Shown here piece after piece: positions 21,091 to 31,990 of a stretch of 64,000 nucleotides of DNA. Origin of the DNA: Ascarosepion bandense (Eukaryota; Mollusca; Cephalopoda; Sepiida; Sepiidae); NCBI GenBank assembly GCA_037127315.1, contig JBBBDQ010001122.1, positions 4,282,501 to 4,346,500 of the forward strand, written 5' to 3'. Position numbers and translations under genes: made by a program. Numbering within the stretch: position 1 is the first letter of the stretch; every line of letters begins with the position of its first letter. The notes below the pieces were generated by a model. That model ran no database searches, was not told the origin of the DNA, and saw nothing but the letters and a program-made list of their open reading frames with translations.

Positions 21091-21094
<4 letters not shown>
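20500..21094 (+). mobile_element. Penelope-like element, C-terminal end, plus strand
   Basis: A broken + frame from about 20575 gives LASHVWKLKLKYGKDPDITW, then a stop, then the CRKEKLAIMLFPNKNELLNK and CNHTKKYLLGSYNYG-like blocks. It is followed by terminal words at 20935-21085 (aacttaggtcgcgtcataac, gtttacacatgaagaata, ttgaacactttttaatac). Together with the minus-strand copy at 19704 it forms a large inverted repeat. The RT part is absent. Confidence 0.75.

Positions 21095-21146
<52 letters not shown>
21095..21146. repeat. (TA)n microsatellite
   Basis: Uninterrupted TA run at the outer end of the Penelope-like copy. Confidence 0.95.
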
Positions 21147-21149
<3 letters not shown>

Positions 21150-21689
21150 TTTTCTTTGTAGACGACCATCTCTTCACTTGGTATCATTTATGCATTTTTT
21201 TTTTCATTTAGAATTTCATTATTAAATTGAAAGATCTGCTATGGGCTCTGAAATTATTCTTATGACCAATTTAATTTTTATAAACTCTCTCTTGCTCACG
21301 TGGCAAACAAAGTTTACCTGTGTTAGAAACTAGTTTGTTCCTGTGTACAATCAAGTGACGTTTGAGTCCAGCAACAAACTTACAAACCTAGTCACAAACT
21401 AGCACATGTAACCTTCAGGTTTTTCCGGTGGGATTGCATTCACAGAAGTTTGCATCTGACCCGTGAGGTGTGATCTCATGTAACTGGCTTAACGTGCGTG
21501 TGTGTAAAATACAGGTTTCGATGGATTAATTGTTGTCTAAATGACGTAAAAATGAAAATAATACTGATATCTCATTTTAACCCTTTGTTACATATTGGTT
21601 ACAATTGTAACCAATATGCAACAAAGAGCTAACAGATATATTTACCAAAATTGCACACAAATATCTTGAAATATGTCAGAGTAAATTTA
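21147..21689. other. Unassigned sequence, no gene seen
   Basis: Mixed sequence with a short hairpin at 21585-21625 (ttacaattgtaa centre flanked by attgg/ccaat and ttgttacat/atgcaacaa words). No gene was recognised. Confidence 0.45.
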
Positions 21690-21810
21690 TTCAATACAAT
21701 CGCCATTAGCTTCAACCACGACCTCCAGGTGACTTTGGAATCACTTGTAACTCTTCTGGAAGGTTTCTTTTAGTTGGTAAATGTTGCCATAATCCTTACC
21801 TTCAGTTCAT
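21690..21810 (-). mobile_element. Tc1/mariner-type transposase C-terminus, relic
   Basis: The minus strand reads DYGNIYQLKETFQKSYK, a stop, then FQSHLEVVVEANGDCIE. The last block has the form FRPRLEAVVxANGGHIE that ends many Tc1/mariner transposases. Only about 40 codons are recognisable and no terminal repeats were found. Confidence 0.5.
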
Positions 21811-22204
21811 GTTAGGAGTTTTGTTGGTTTCTCGCTCAACTGCACATAATAGTCAAAATGTTTGGAGACTGCTGACTACGACATATGCACAAGTAGGGCA
21901 TATAATTTGGTTTGGATTTTATACAGGGTTGGCCGTGCGTAAAGTCTACTAGGCGACATGAGGTACACGGAAGTTGGTATATAAAATATCATCGGATGTA
22001 GGTTTTATTTACGTTCTTACGTGCTATTTCTAAAAGGATCTTACGCCGCGTAATCTAACATGATAAGTAACAAGTTTTCTTCTCTGGCTCATTACTTTTG
22101 CACACGAAGACCACGGCTAAGTGCAGTACACTGTAAAAAAATCTGAGAAAGCAGTCAACATGGATCGGAGAACAAAACAATAACGAGAGATATCATGAAA
22201 GTGG

Positions 22205-22671
22205 GAAGTTGTCTGTGTGTGTCCGTTAGCTATAGACTCCGAAATGGCTGAACCGATTTTCTTGAAAATTTACACAGTTGCACTATAAGCGTCTGCGAGT
22301 GTTTTTAGCTAGGTTTTGTGTCGAGGTACCCCCGATAAATATCGAAAATCGAAAAAATCGGCTTATAGGAGGAGTGGTCCGATTTTAATCAAATTTGATA
22401 CACTCATAGACAAAGACATAAGAAACGATATTCAGAAGTTTCCAGGTTGCAGTTCTTACAATAGTGCAGAAAATTTATATATATATAAAAGCAAGATGTT
22501 TGTGTGCGTGTCTGTTTATCTGTCTTTATGTCCTTTATACAAATCTATAATTTTTATCCGATTCTCACCAAACTTCACACAAATAGCCTTTAGGCTGAGT
22601 CTGAGCTCCAGAACCATGGATTAGTTTTAAAGCTTTCATTACACCCGAGTAACGCCGGGCTATACTGCCAG
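22205..22671 (+). mobile_element. Helitron-like non-autonomous element, copy 1
   Basis: It begins near tgtctgtgtgtgtccgttag and ctatagactccgaaatggct, then gaaccgattttcttgaaaat. A second head-like segment starts at 22478 (tatatatataaaagcaagat, gtttatctgtct). The right end has the GC-rich palindrome cccgagtaacgccgggc followed by tatactgccagt, close to the CTAG-type Helitron terminus. The same order of blocks occurs at 38641-39176. No Rep/helicase is present. Confidence 0.65.
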
Positions 22672-22684
22672 TGTATATATATAT

Positions 22685-23165
22685 ATCACAAGTCTACATT
22701 CAAAATAGAAAACTTAAAAAAACTGTAAAAAATTGGCTAGCCACGTGTGGAAATTAAAATCAAAATATGGAAACGACCCAAACATAACGTGGAGTATAGT
22801 AAAAACAGCCAAACCTTACAACGGTGGCAAAATATGTAGACTCTGCCAAGAAGAAAAGTTAGAGATTATGTTATTCCCAAACAAAAGCAAACTGTTGAAT
22901 GAAAGGACGGAAATTATGACTAAGTGTAAGCATACTAAAAGATACCTCTTAGGTTCATACAACCATGGATGTAAACGCCATAATTCCTTGTAATTTAAAA
23001 AATTGCGCGTTTAAAAATATCCTGCCAAGTGAGCATTCAAAAAAAGAACACTGTTACGTGAGTGTTCTATATAATAAAAAAAAAGGTAAACTTTAAACTC
23101 AGTTATTGCCTGAAGATAGCACCCATGGTAGAAACCTAGGTCGCGTAATAACTCGTTTATAAATA
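22685..23165 (+). mobile_element. Penelope-like element, GIY-YIG C-terminal region
   Basis: The frame 22733-22993 reads MASHVWKLKSKYGNDPNITW, SIVKTAKPYNGGKICRLCQE, EKLEIMLFPNKSKLLNERTE and IMTKCKHTKRYLLGSYNHG. The W-K, CxxC, and CKHTK spacing is typical of the end of the GIY-YIG endonuclease domain of Penelope-like retroelements. The terminal words gttattgcctgaagatagca and aaacctaggtcgcgtaataa follow at 23100-23150. The RT and most of the endonuclease are missing, so it is a dead 3' fragment. Confidence 0.82.

Positions 23166-23167
<2 letters not shown>

Positions 23168-23211
<44 letters not shown>
23168..23211. repeat. (TA)n microsatellite
   Basis: TA run at the outer end of the Penelope-like copy, as at 21095. 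Confidence 0.95.
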
Positions 23212-23214
<3 letters not shown>

Positions 23215-23507
23215 GTATGTGTGTGTGTTCCCAAATACATTTTTATCAGTAAATGTTTTTTGGCAGGCAGGTTTTTTTTGTTCTGTTTTTTAACCGTAAA
23301 GTGCTCGATATCGGAATAGCGATAGAGCGTTGATAAGTACAAGAGTTTGTTACTTTAACTGAGCAGATTCCTGCCGACTTCGAAGTTTCGCGAGGACACC
23401 GTTATGATGTTCTCACTTTAACTGAAGTGACAAACTCTTTTTGTATGTTTTTAAATATTTCAGATAATGTATATTTGTAAAGGGGCAACAGGAATAAAGA
23501 AAAAAGA

Positions 23508-23856
23508 AAAACTTATCTTAACCGTCGTGCTTTGTCCTCTGAGGGACTTTACCAAGGCAAATGTAAGGATTTTACTTCATGGCAATTATTTGCAAACAAG
23601 AGCAAAAACGTTATTGGTTTTTCAAATTCTTTATGCATATCAATGCTCATGAATATTCGACAGATTAACGTAAAAGCTTGCTTGAATTTTGTTAACCTGA
23701 TGAATATTCATGAGCACTCTTATACCTAAAACTTTGAAAAAAAAACCAATAATATTTTTGTGCTCTTGTATATAGATACTTGTGATAGAGTAACATCTTT
23801 ACATTTCCCTTGCTAAAGTCGCTCAGAGAACAAAACAAGTCGGTTAGGATATTTTC
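23508..23856. mobile_element. Long foldback (hairpin) element 1
   Basis: The left arm 23508-23622 and right arm 23738-23856 are imperfect inverted repeats, for example ctctgagggactttaccaag against the complement of cttgctaaagtcgctcagag. The inner segment is also palindromic (gctcatgaatattc and gaatattcatgagc). The whole 349 bp could fold as one hairpin. There is no coding capacity. Confidence 0.8.
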
Positions 23857-23883
23857 CTTTTCTCTCTCTCTCGATATATATAT

Positions 23884-24175
23884 GAAATGAATTGTTTGAA
23901 CATTATTTTTTTTTATCGATACTCGTATTTAAGTAGATATAGGCTTGATAAAAACCTCGTTTAGACTGGAGGCTGTTCGTGGTCGAGAGGTCTAAGACGC
24001 TACCAGATCAAATGGTAGCTTCCCCTATATAGATAGGGGTCGCAGGTTCGTAATAAAAATTTATCGTAAATAATCAGGCCGGTAGAAATAAATATATAAT
24101 ACTGTTTCATTAAAAACAGAATATCTACTTAAATACGAGTATCGATAAAAAAATAATGTTCAAACAATTCATTTC
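23884..24175. mobile_element. Foldback element 2 with 55-bp perfect arms
   Basis: 23884-23940 and 24121-24175 are inverted repeats identical except for a two-base difference in an A/T run. They share tatctacttaaatacgagta and gttcaaacaattcatttc. Between them lies a tRNA-like sequence (next entry). No transposase is present. It sits only 27 bp from foldback element 1. Confidence 0.85.
23972..24052 (+). tRNA. tRNA-Leu-like sequence inside foldback 2 (pseudogene)
   Basis: The D-arm region gtggtcgagaggtctaagac is close to metazoan tRNA-Leu. It is followed by a 7-bp stem gctacca/tggtagc in the anticodon-arm position and a long variable-arm hairpin cccctat/ataggggt, giving the class II shape. The B box starts as gcaggttcg and is then lost (taataaa), and no acceptor stem closes. 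It is probably a tRNA pseudogene or SINE head rather than a working tRNA. Confidence 0.6.
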
Positions 24176-24251
24176 AAATTGTCGGTTGCTTATAACCAAA
24201 TTTCGTTAATATATATATATTAATAGGATTAATAGCAATATAAAATATGTC

Positions 24252-24410
24252 ACATAGTTCATTGATGCGATTTTCAGCATCTCGGCTTGTTTCGTAGACG
24301 GACCATCCAGCAATCTCTCCGTCCACTCGTCAGAAGATATTAGCAAAAGACTTTATTTTCTATTTTTTTCTTTTATATTAATTTATTTTTTGTTAAATTC
24401 AACCGAAAAC
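24252..24410 (+). repeat. Dispersed repeat R1, copy b (first half)
   Basis: It shares ttcagca, gtttcgtagacggacc and cactcgtcagaagatattag, then a T/A-rich stretch containing tttatattaattt, with copies at 4586 and 42700. The microsatellite half is missing. Confidence 0.55.
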
Positions 24411-24901
24411 CCAATTTCCAAATGCGTTGAACATTGATGTTTTTATCTATTTTTGTTCAAATGCTTTTGACCGACTTATCACTGTCTTGGTTCAGATTTT
24501 GTTGGCTCTACTCAGATCTTTCTTTTTGAGATGGGAGAACGCTAAAACCGAAAGTAATTGAAACCTGTGTGTATCATATAAGTGATGTCATGCGTAATAC
24601 GACGTTACATATACGATAACATGGATTGGTTAACTTTGTTTAGCTGCATATCAACCTATATGGTTTATTTAATGCCTAAACCGAAATCCGTTGTACACAG
24701 TTTTATGGTTCTAACTAAATATTTTTAACGTAAGTATTCAACTACGCCTTATTCAGATAATTTTATACTGCAGAGTAAACGCAACTTTTATAGATATATA
24801 GTTTGTCTGTTTTGTTGATTTTGCTTGGCTGTATATAAACTTCTATGGTTTATTTAATGCCAAAATCTAAATATTTTGAACACAATTGTATGCTTTTAAG
24901 G

Positions 24902-24938
<37 letters not shown>

Positions 24939-24939
24939 A
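24411..24939 (+). repeat. Diverged precursor repeats of the 35-bp array, then (TG)n
   Basis: Two diverged copies of a ~185-bp segment contain ctatggtttatttaatgcc (about 24640-24730 and 24825-24902). They include aaatattttgaacacaattg-type words that align loosely with the 35-bp unit downstream. A (TG)n run occupies 24905-24935. Confidence 0.5.
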
Positions 24940-27298
24940 AACACAAATTTATGCCTTCAGGCAAATATATTTTGATCGCAATTTTATGCCTTTGAGCAAC
25001 TATATTTTGATCGCAATTTTATACCTTTGAGAAACTATATTTTGATCGCAATTTTATACCTTTGAGAAACTATATTTTGATCGCAATTTTATGCCTTTGA
25101 GCAACTATATTTTGATCGCAATTTTATGCCTTTGAGAAACTATATTTTGATCGCAATTTTATGCCTTTGAGCAACTATATTTTGATCGTAATTTTATGCC
25201 TTTGAGCAACTATATTTTGATCGCAATTTTATACCTTTGAGAAACTATATTTTGATCGCAATTTTATACCTTTGAGAAACTATATTTTGATCGCAATTTT
25301 ATGCCTTTGAGAAACTATATTTTGATCGCAATTTTATGCCTTTGAGCAACTATATTTTGATCGCAATTTTATGCCTTTGAGCAACTATATTTTGATCGCA
25401 ATTTTATACCTTTGAGAAACTATATTTTGATCGCAATTTTATGCCTTTGAGAAACTATATTTTGATCGCAATTTTATGCCTTTGAGCAACTATATTTTGA
25501 TCGCAATTTTATGCCTTTGAGCAACTATATTTTGATCGCAATTTTATACCTTTGAGCAACTATATTTTGATCGCAATTTTATGCCTTTGAGAAACTATAT
25601 TTTGATCGCAATTTTATGCCTTTGAGCAACTATATTTTGATCGTAATTTTATGCCTTTGAGCAACTATATTTTGATCGTAATTTTATGCCTTTGAGCAAC
25701 TATATTTTGATCGCAATTTTATACCTTTGAGAAACTATATTTTGATCGCAATTTTATGCCTTTGAGAAACTATATTTTGATCGCAATTTTATACCTTTGA
25801 GAAACTATATTTTGATCGCAATTTTATGCCTTTGAGCAACTATATTTTGATCGCAATTTTATACCTTTGAGAAACTATATTTTGATCGCAATTTTATGCC
25901 TTTGAGAAACTATATTTTGATCGCAATTTTATGCCTTTGAGCAACTATATTTTGATCGCAATTTTATGCCTTTGAGCAACTATATTTTGATCGCAATTTT
26001 ATACCTTTGAGAAACTATATTTTGATCGCAATTTTATACCTTTGAGAAACTATATTTTGATCGCAATTTTATGCCTTTGAGCAACTATATTTTGATCGCA
26101 ATTTTATGCCTTTGAGAAACTATATTTTGATCGCAATTTTATACCTTTGAGCAACTATATTTTGATCGCAATTTTATACCTTTGAGAAACTATATTTTGA
26201 TCGCAATTTTATACCTTTGAGCAACTATATTTTGATCGCAATTTTATACCTTTGAGCAACTATATTTTGATCGTAATTTTATGCCTTTGAGAAACTATAT
26301 TTTGATCGCAATTTTATGCCTTTGAGCAACTATATTTTGATCGCAATTTTATGCCTTTGAGCAACTATATTTTGATCGCAATTTTATACCTTTGAGCAAC
26401 TATATTTTGATCGCAATTTTATGCCTTTGAGAAACTATATTTTGATCGCAATTTTATGCCTTTGAGCAACTATATTTTGATCGTAATTTTATGCCTTTGA
26501 GCAACTATATTTTGATCGTAATTTTATGCCTTTGAGCAACTATATTTTGATCGCAATTTTATACCTTTGAGAAACTATATTTTGATCGCAATTTTATGCC
26601 TTTGAGAAACTATATTTTGATCGCAATTTTATACCTTTGAGAAACTATATTTTGATCGCAATTTTATGCCTTTGAGCAACTATATTTTGATCGCAATTTT
26701 ATACCTTTGAGAAACTATATTTTGATCGCAATTTTATGCCTTTGAGAAACTATATTTTGATCGCAATTTTATGCCTTTGAGCAACTATATTTTGATCGCA
26801 ATTTTATGCCTTTGAGCAACTATATTTTGATCGCAATTTTATACCTTTGAGAAACTATATTTTGATCGCAATTTTATACCTTTGAGAAACTATATTTTGA
26901 TCGCAATTTTATGCCTTTGAGCAACTATATTTTGATCGCAATTTTATGCCTTTGAGAAACTATATTTTGATCGCAATTTTATACCTTTGAGCAACTATAT
27001 TTTGATCGCAATTTTATACCTTTGAGAAACTATATTTTGATCGCAATTTTATACCTTTGAGCAACTATATTTTGATCGCAATTTTATACCTTTGAGCAAC
27101 TATATTTTGATCGTAATTTTATGCCTTTGAGAAACTATATTTTGATCGCAATTTTATGCCTTTGAGCAACTATATTTTGATCGCAATTTTATGCCTTTGA
27201 GCAACTATATTTTGATCGCAATTTTATACCTTTGAGCAACTATATTTTGATCGCAATTTTATGCCTTTGAGCAACTATATTTTGATCGCAATTTTTGC
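24940..27298 (+). repeat. 35-bp minisatellite with 840-bp higher-order repeat
   Basis: About 67 tandem units of 35 bp have the core tatattttgatcgcaatttt and then atgcctttgagcaac. Units differ at three positions only: atGcc/atAcc, gCaac/gAaac and tcgCa/tcgTa. The order of variants in about 25435-26430 is repeated without any difference 840 bp (24 units) later, at about 26275-27270. Each unit has stops in all frames, so the array is non-coding. The first unit (24943) is degenerate and the last fades at 27298. Confidence 0.95.
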
Positions 27299-27971
27299 CT
27301 TAAAATACAGATAAAACGCATTGCTGGTTGTTTTGCATTTCTACCGAGAGTTAATTAATTAAAGCATCCAGTTATTCAAATATTTTTCTCTTTTCGACCT
27401 ATTGTGGTTGTTCTATTGTGGTTGTTTTATAGGTTGTCTCGTGTTGAATTAAACTTTTACGACCGTTACTTGTGAGAATATAAAAATAAATAACGTCCGC
27501 TTTTTAAAAGTCAGTAATTTTCTTGAAATCTTTTTTTTAAAGCGATATTCTTGTTGATAACATTGAAACTTCAACTTACAACTGGTATTTCTAAATAATT
27601 AATAGCCATAGCTCAATTGGCAACATTAAATTCAGTACGTAAGGTTGATTTTTAGAAGTACCCGTCAAGATGTGTCGATTTTCTTATTTTAATTTTTAGT
27701 TGAAACATAATTCCTAAGTTAATGATTAAATAATCTCCCTATGAGTCCCACGACTACAAAATACATACAGAAATCCCCCTTTGCATAGTTAAGCTGAAAT
27801 GCTTAACGATTCTAACAAAATATTGAATTAACAATCATTAGTAGGAGTGTACAGACTTATTAAAAAAATAGAACAAGATTCAAACTGACAAGATTTTCTA
27901 TTTCATTGAAGCAGACATCAAACGCAAGAGAGCGTTATCATATCTTTTTTTTAATCTTACCTTTCATTATT
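27299..27971. other. Unassigned AT-rich sequence
   Basis: No gene, RNA or repeat family was recognised between the minisatellite and the SINE-T copy. Confidence 0.5.
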
Positions 27972-28105
27972 AATATTTGGCTTTTTCTAAGTGTACCTTA
28001 GGTGTGGCACAAGCTCTAAAGTATGGGGCGCCGAGTGAGTATCGAGCTCACTACTCAGTCGAAATTGTTCAAGCTTGTTAACCATTTCACCACGTAGAGT
28101 TGCTC
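27972..28105 (-). mobile_element. SINE-T copy
   Basis: The minus strand has the head gtggtgaaatggttaacaag and a B-box region gagctcgatactcactcggc, then tttagagcttgtgccacacc. Both pol III boxes are mutated. Single unit. Confidence 0.75.
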
Positions 28106-28358
28106 ATATTTCTTATTATGTGGGCTTTCTTTCTCACGCTAAACCCACACAGTCTCCGATATATCGTTTTTATTGTCCGTCTTTTCTAAAAACCCGAACG
28201 AAATGGTCTATTATTTATCCGCGGTAATGGCTAGACATAATGTAAATAATGTTTAATGTGCATTTTATAATCAGCTTTGATTTAGAAATAAACAGATCAC
28301 TTTTCGCCAAGCCCTTTTAAAATGGTTTTCTTTTCTTTCTTTTTTTTTTTCTTTATCA

Positions 28359-28910
28359 ATTCACCCCAAGCAAGGCGAAACTGTCACTGGTGCTCAGGCG
28401 TTACAAAAGAGGAGATCGAGAAAAAAAAAAGGAACAAAATACAGTGGAGTCGGGTCAGGGAAAGGATAAGAAAAAGATCGGAATCAAGGGGATAAACATG
28501 GCAATTGACATTACACTTACTCTTGGAGATTGTAGCTATCAGGGAAGCAAGTGAACGTAAAGGAATTTTAAAGGCAGAAAGTGCGAGAAAAGAAACTGAT
28601 GTATTACAAGAAGTGATTACATTTTACCCTTTTCATTATAAAAGGGTGTAGCCTAGTTTCCAATCTAGGAGAACGAGAAAACTCGTGTAGACGGGGGCTC
28701 CAGGTAGATACGTTTGTCAGAGCAAAAACCGAGAAAGTATTTGTAGAAAAGACATGGGGAAGCCACATTGCGTCGGTGAGAAAGTGACTGAAGTCGAGCA
28801 GCCAAATCGGGATCCATTCGATTGCAGATCCCCCTTGAATTTTGTCGAGCACCCCGAGATAAATAGCAGGAGCGCCCGACCAGATATGGCAACAGTATTC
28901 AATGCCTGCC
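28359..28910 (-). mobile_element. LINE-B copy, frameshifted
   Basis: The 3' terminus is at the left: a T-rich run (poly(A) of the element) and caccccaagcaaggcgaaac. Minus-strand frames give MLDKIQGGSAIEWIPIWLLD, HVFSTNTFSVFALT and TRLHPFIMKRVKCNHFL in shifted frames, matching the LLDKIQRR to SNSFFSR part of LINE-B. It is 5'-truncated near the YCCHIW segment. Confidence 0.82.
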
Positions 28911-29574
28911 CAATTTTTAAAATAATCTTACCGAAACACTTCTATGATTTCTCTAATATTGTACAAAATACAGTCCTGGTAACTTTTGAATCAACTTAAT
29001 GCCTACACGTCGACCTGCCTCTGTTTGTTTGACCTGTTTCTTTCGGATTCTGCATATTCCTATCTGCGTGCGAAGAACCAAAAACACGTTCATTAATTGG
29101 CAAATGCTCGCAGCTCGAGGGCCTCGTCTTCTGTACAAACAGAGAGACAGTAAAAATAATGTTGGTTTTAATTCTGTCGACACCAAACGAGAATGCCAGT
29201 GTTCGCCTTCGGCTAAAACCGGTTAAATTACAGAATAGACATTCTACAGGTTTTCCTTCTCCGAAAAAAGATTATAATTTCACAGACTGTTTTCGTCTTC
29301 ATGTTTCAGTAAGTTGTTTGCTGATATTTGCGTTATTAACGTTTGTTAAAACCTGTATACATGTGTATATTGGACAGGAAGGTGCATTGGCAGGATGGGG
29401 TATCGGAAATGAAAAGAATAATAATAAAGTCGTTTGGTTGAAGTTTAAATGCATTTGATTATATTTAGGGAATCATTCTTTTTCAAGACAAGCCATCGCT
29501 ATATGCAAAATTTGGACAACACAATCTCTGTTCTTCCACGCAAATTTACGTCTGAAAAAACTGAGATATGTAAT
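28911..29574. other. Unassigned sequence, no gene seen
   Basis: Open frames of up to 99 codons exist here, but their composition is unremarkable and no family motif was seen. Splice signals did not delimit them clearly. Confidence 0.4.
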
Positions 29575-29861
29575 TATCCATATCTGTTTATATCTCGGTT
29601 TGATATCTGTTTATATCTCGGTTTGATATCTGTTTATATCTCGGTTTGATATCTGCTTAAATCTCGGTTTGATACCTGCTTAAATCTCGGTTTGATACCT
29701 GCTTAAATCTCGGTTTGATACCTGCTTAAATCTCGGTTCGATACCTGCTTAAATCTCGGTTCGATACCTGCTTAAATCTCGGTTCGATACCTGCTTAAAT
29801 CTCGGTTCGATACCTGCTTAAATCTCGGTTCGATACCTGCTTAAATCTCGGTTCGATACCT
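29575..29861 (+). repeat. 23-bp minisatellite, left part
   Basis: About twelve units of 23 bp, such as aaatctcggttcgatacctg plus ctt. The leftmost units read tatatctcggtttgatatct, so divergence runs along the array. It is interrupted at 29862 by a LINE-B fragment. Confidence 0.92.
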
Positions 29862-30313
29862 TTTTCTTTTCTTTTTTCTTTTTTTTTTAATCCTCTCACC
29901 CCAAGCAAGGCATTCCACTGCCACTATTGTGCATGGGGCTACATAGGGGAAGGTAAAGAGAAGGAGTGGTTAGACATAGGGAATGTCAGGAGGAAGGTGA
30001 CAGATGAGTAAGGATAGCGAGGATGAGGGTTAGACAGATGGGAAGAGTGCTTGATAGAATGGGAGCAGGTTAGTGTGTTAGGAGGTGTCTATTGACCTTA
30101 CATTTAAACTCCTGGAGATTGTAGCCGTCGGGGAAGCAATCATGTGGAAGAGAATTCCACAGTCGGGAAGTGCGAGGAAAGAAACTGTTGGAGTAGAAGT
30201 TACGGCTGCATTTTATCGGTTTCACTGTAAAAGGGTGGGATCTAGTTGCTAATCTAGTATCTCATTCAAATTCGTATTTAGGGGGCACCAATGATCTAAG
30301 TTCATCGGAGCAG
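29862..30313 (-). mobile_element. LINE-B 3' fragment inside a minisatellite
   Basis: A T-rich run, then caccccaagcaaggcattcc, mark the 3' end on the minus strand. The sequence continues through the UTR and the C-terminal codons (VNRHLLTH-like, FFPRTSRLWNSLP-like) and stops at atctaagttcatcggagcag. Minisatellite units flank it on both sides. Confidence 0.88.
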
Positions 30314-30385
30314 AATCTCGGTTAGATACCTGCTTACATCTCGGTTCGATACCAGCTTACATCTCGGTTCGATACCAGTTTGCAT
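30314..30385 (+). repeat. 23-bp minisatellite, right part
   Basis: Three more units (aatctcggttagatacctgc and two with gataccag) continue the array after the LINE-B fragment. Confidence 0.9.
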
Positions 30386-30577
30386 CTCTGGGCCTGTCAT
30401 CGCTCTCTACCTATCTCTGGGCCTGTCATCGCTCTCTACCTATCTCTGGGCCTGTCATCGCTCTCTACCTATCTCTGGGCCTGTCATCGCTCTCTACCTA
30501 TCTCTGGGCCTGTCATCGCTCTCTACCTATCTCTGGGCCTGTCATCGCTCTCTACCTATCTCTGGGCCTGTCTCGCA
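30386..30577 (+). repeat. 29-bp minisatellite
   Basis: Between six and seven near-identical units of gcctgtcatcgctctctacc plus tatctctgg. It starts directly where the 23-bp array ends, and the two share the word catctc. The 72-codon open frame is a repeat artefact. Confidence 0.93.
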
Positions 30578-30599
30578 TTGTTTATTATCATCTACTAAT

Positions 30600-31320
30600 A
30601 CTAGTCTACTGTAGAAGATGGCATATAGTTGATTAAATTCTGAAAGAAAGATGATGTACTAGCGCCAGGACAGATTCTTATTTGCTCAAATTAATTCTAC
30701 AAGTATTCAGAGAAAATCTAAATCTTCATCAATTTGAGGTCAGTCTCTTAACCAACACTAGAGATCCATTCTAGAAGGTTTCATTACTTGGCATAATGAG
30801 TTCATTTCATTTACCATATCCATGTTTTGATTCAAAGGACATACTGGTTAAAAAAAAATTGATTAAGCGAATGTTTTTATTTAAAATATAGGGTTCTACT
30901 TCCTGTTTAAAATGAGTTATTTCATTGGGCGCAGCGTTATGTTGAGAAGAGCACAGCCGGATATAGATCATAATCTGGGAAGAAAATACGTTTTAGTCAT
31001 TATTTTCATTAATTTTTAAAATGATTATTCGCCGGGGTGTTTCTTTTTTTTTTTTTTTTTTTTTTTCCAAGGTTGTCTAAAGTGCCTAAGATTCGACGAT
31101 GCTTGTAATTAATGTATAAAAAATAAAATAAAATAAAATAAAATAAATCATTATATATTTAATTATTAATTTTCGTTTTTATTTATTTTTTATTTTTTAA
31201 CTTCGTTTATAATACTTTTTAAAGCTAAATTTGTTTTGGGCCGTTTGAATGTGATTGCTTAAAGTTCCACCCTTCTTTTTTTTCTTTCCCTGATGAGTTA
31301 AATATTACTATTTTTTTTTT
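30600..31320. other. Unassigned sequence with simple tracts
   Basis: Contains T runs at about 31046-31066 and an (AAAAT)n run at 31117-31145. No gene was recognised. Confidence 0.5.
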
Positions 31321-31324
31321 TTTT

Positions 31325-31990
31325 TTTTATAAGCGTTTCACCCCGAGCAAGGCATGTCACTGCCACTACTGTGCAGGGGGCTACGTAGAGTGGAGAAAGG
31401 CTGATTAAATATAGGAAATAACAGAGGGTGGGTGATAGGCTGGTGAGGATACCGAGAATGAGGGTTGGGTAGATGAGAGTGTTGTGAGAATAGTTGGGAG
31501 TTAGTGTGATAGGAGGTGTCTATTGACCCTACATTTAAACACCTGGAGATTGTAACTGTCGGGAAAGCAGACTTGTGGAAGGGAGTTCCACAGGCGGGAA
31601 GCGCGAGAAAAGAAGCTGTTGGAGTAGAATTTACGGTTACATCTTATTTGTTTAACTGTAAAAGGGTGGGACCTAGTTGCTAATCTAGTATCTCGTGTAA
31701 ATTCGTGCTTAGTCGGCACCAGTGATCTAAGCTCATCGGAGCAGAAGCCATGAAAGTACTTGTAGAAGAGGCACAGGGAAGCTACATCACGCCGGTGTGA
31801 GAGCGGCTGCAGCCGGTCTGCCAAGTCAGTATCAACCACGTTACAGATCCTCTTTTGTATTTTGTCAAGAAGCCCAAGGAGAACAGCAGGGGCACCCGAC
31901 CAGATATGGCAGCAATATTCAATACACGGGCGGATATTTTAAGGAAATCAACAGATGTATTCCAGCTTTTATATACTAAATTTCGCACAA
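31325..31990 (-). mobile_element. LINE-B copy, frameshifted
   Basis: The minus-strand frame 31839-31501 reads MVDTDLADRLQPLSHRRDVA, then CLFYKYFHGFCSDELRSLVP and FFSRASRLWNSLPQVCFPDS to VNRHLLSH, well preserved. The upstream part (31988-31780) lies in another frame. The 5' truncation is at the ILHIYKS segment, and the 3' end has the ggggtgaaa motif and a T-rich (poly(A)) run at about 31310-31330. Confidence 0.88.

Noticed and set aside
24940..27298. CRISPR-like look of regular 35-bp repeats
   Set aside because: There are no unique spacers. Units abut directly and vary at three fixed sites, and the context is a eukaryotic genome.
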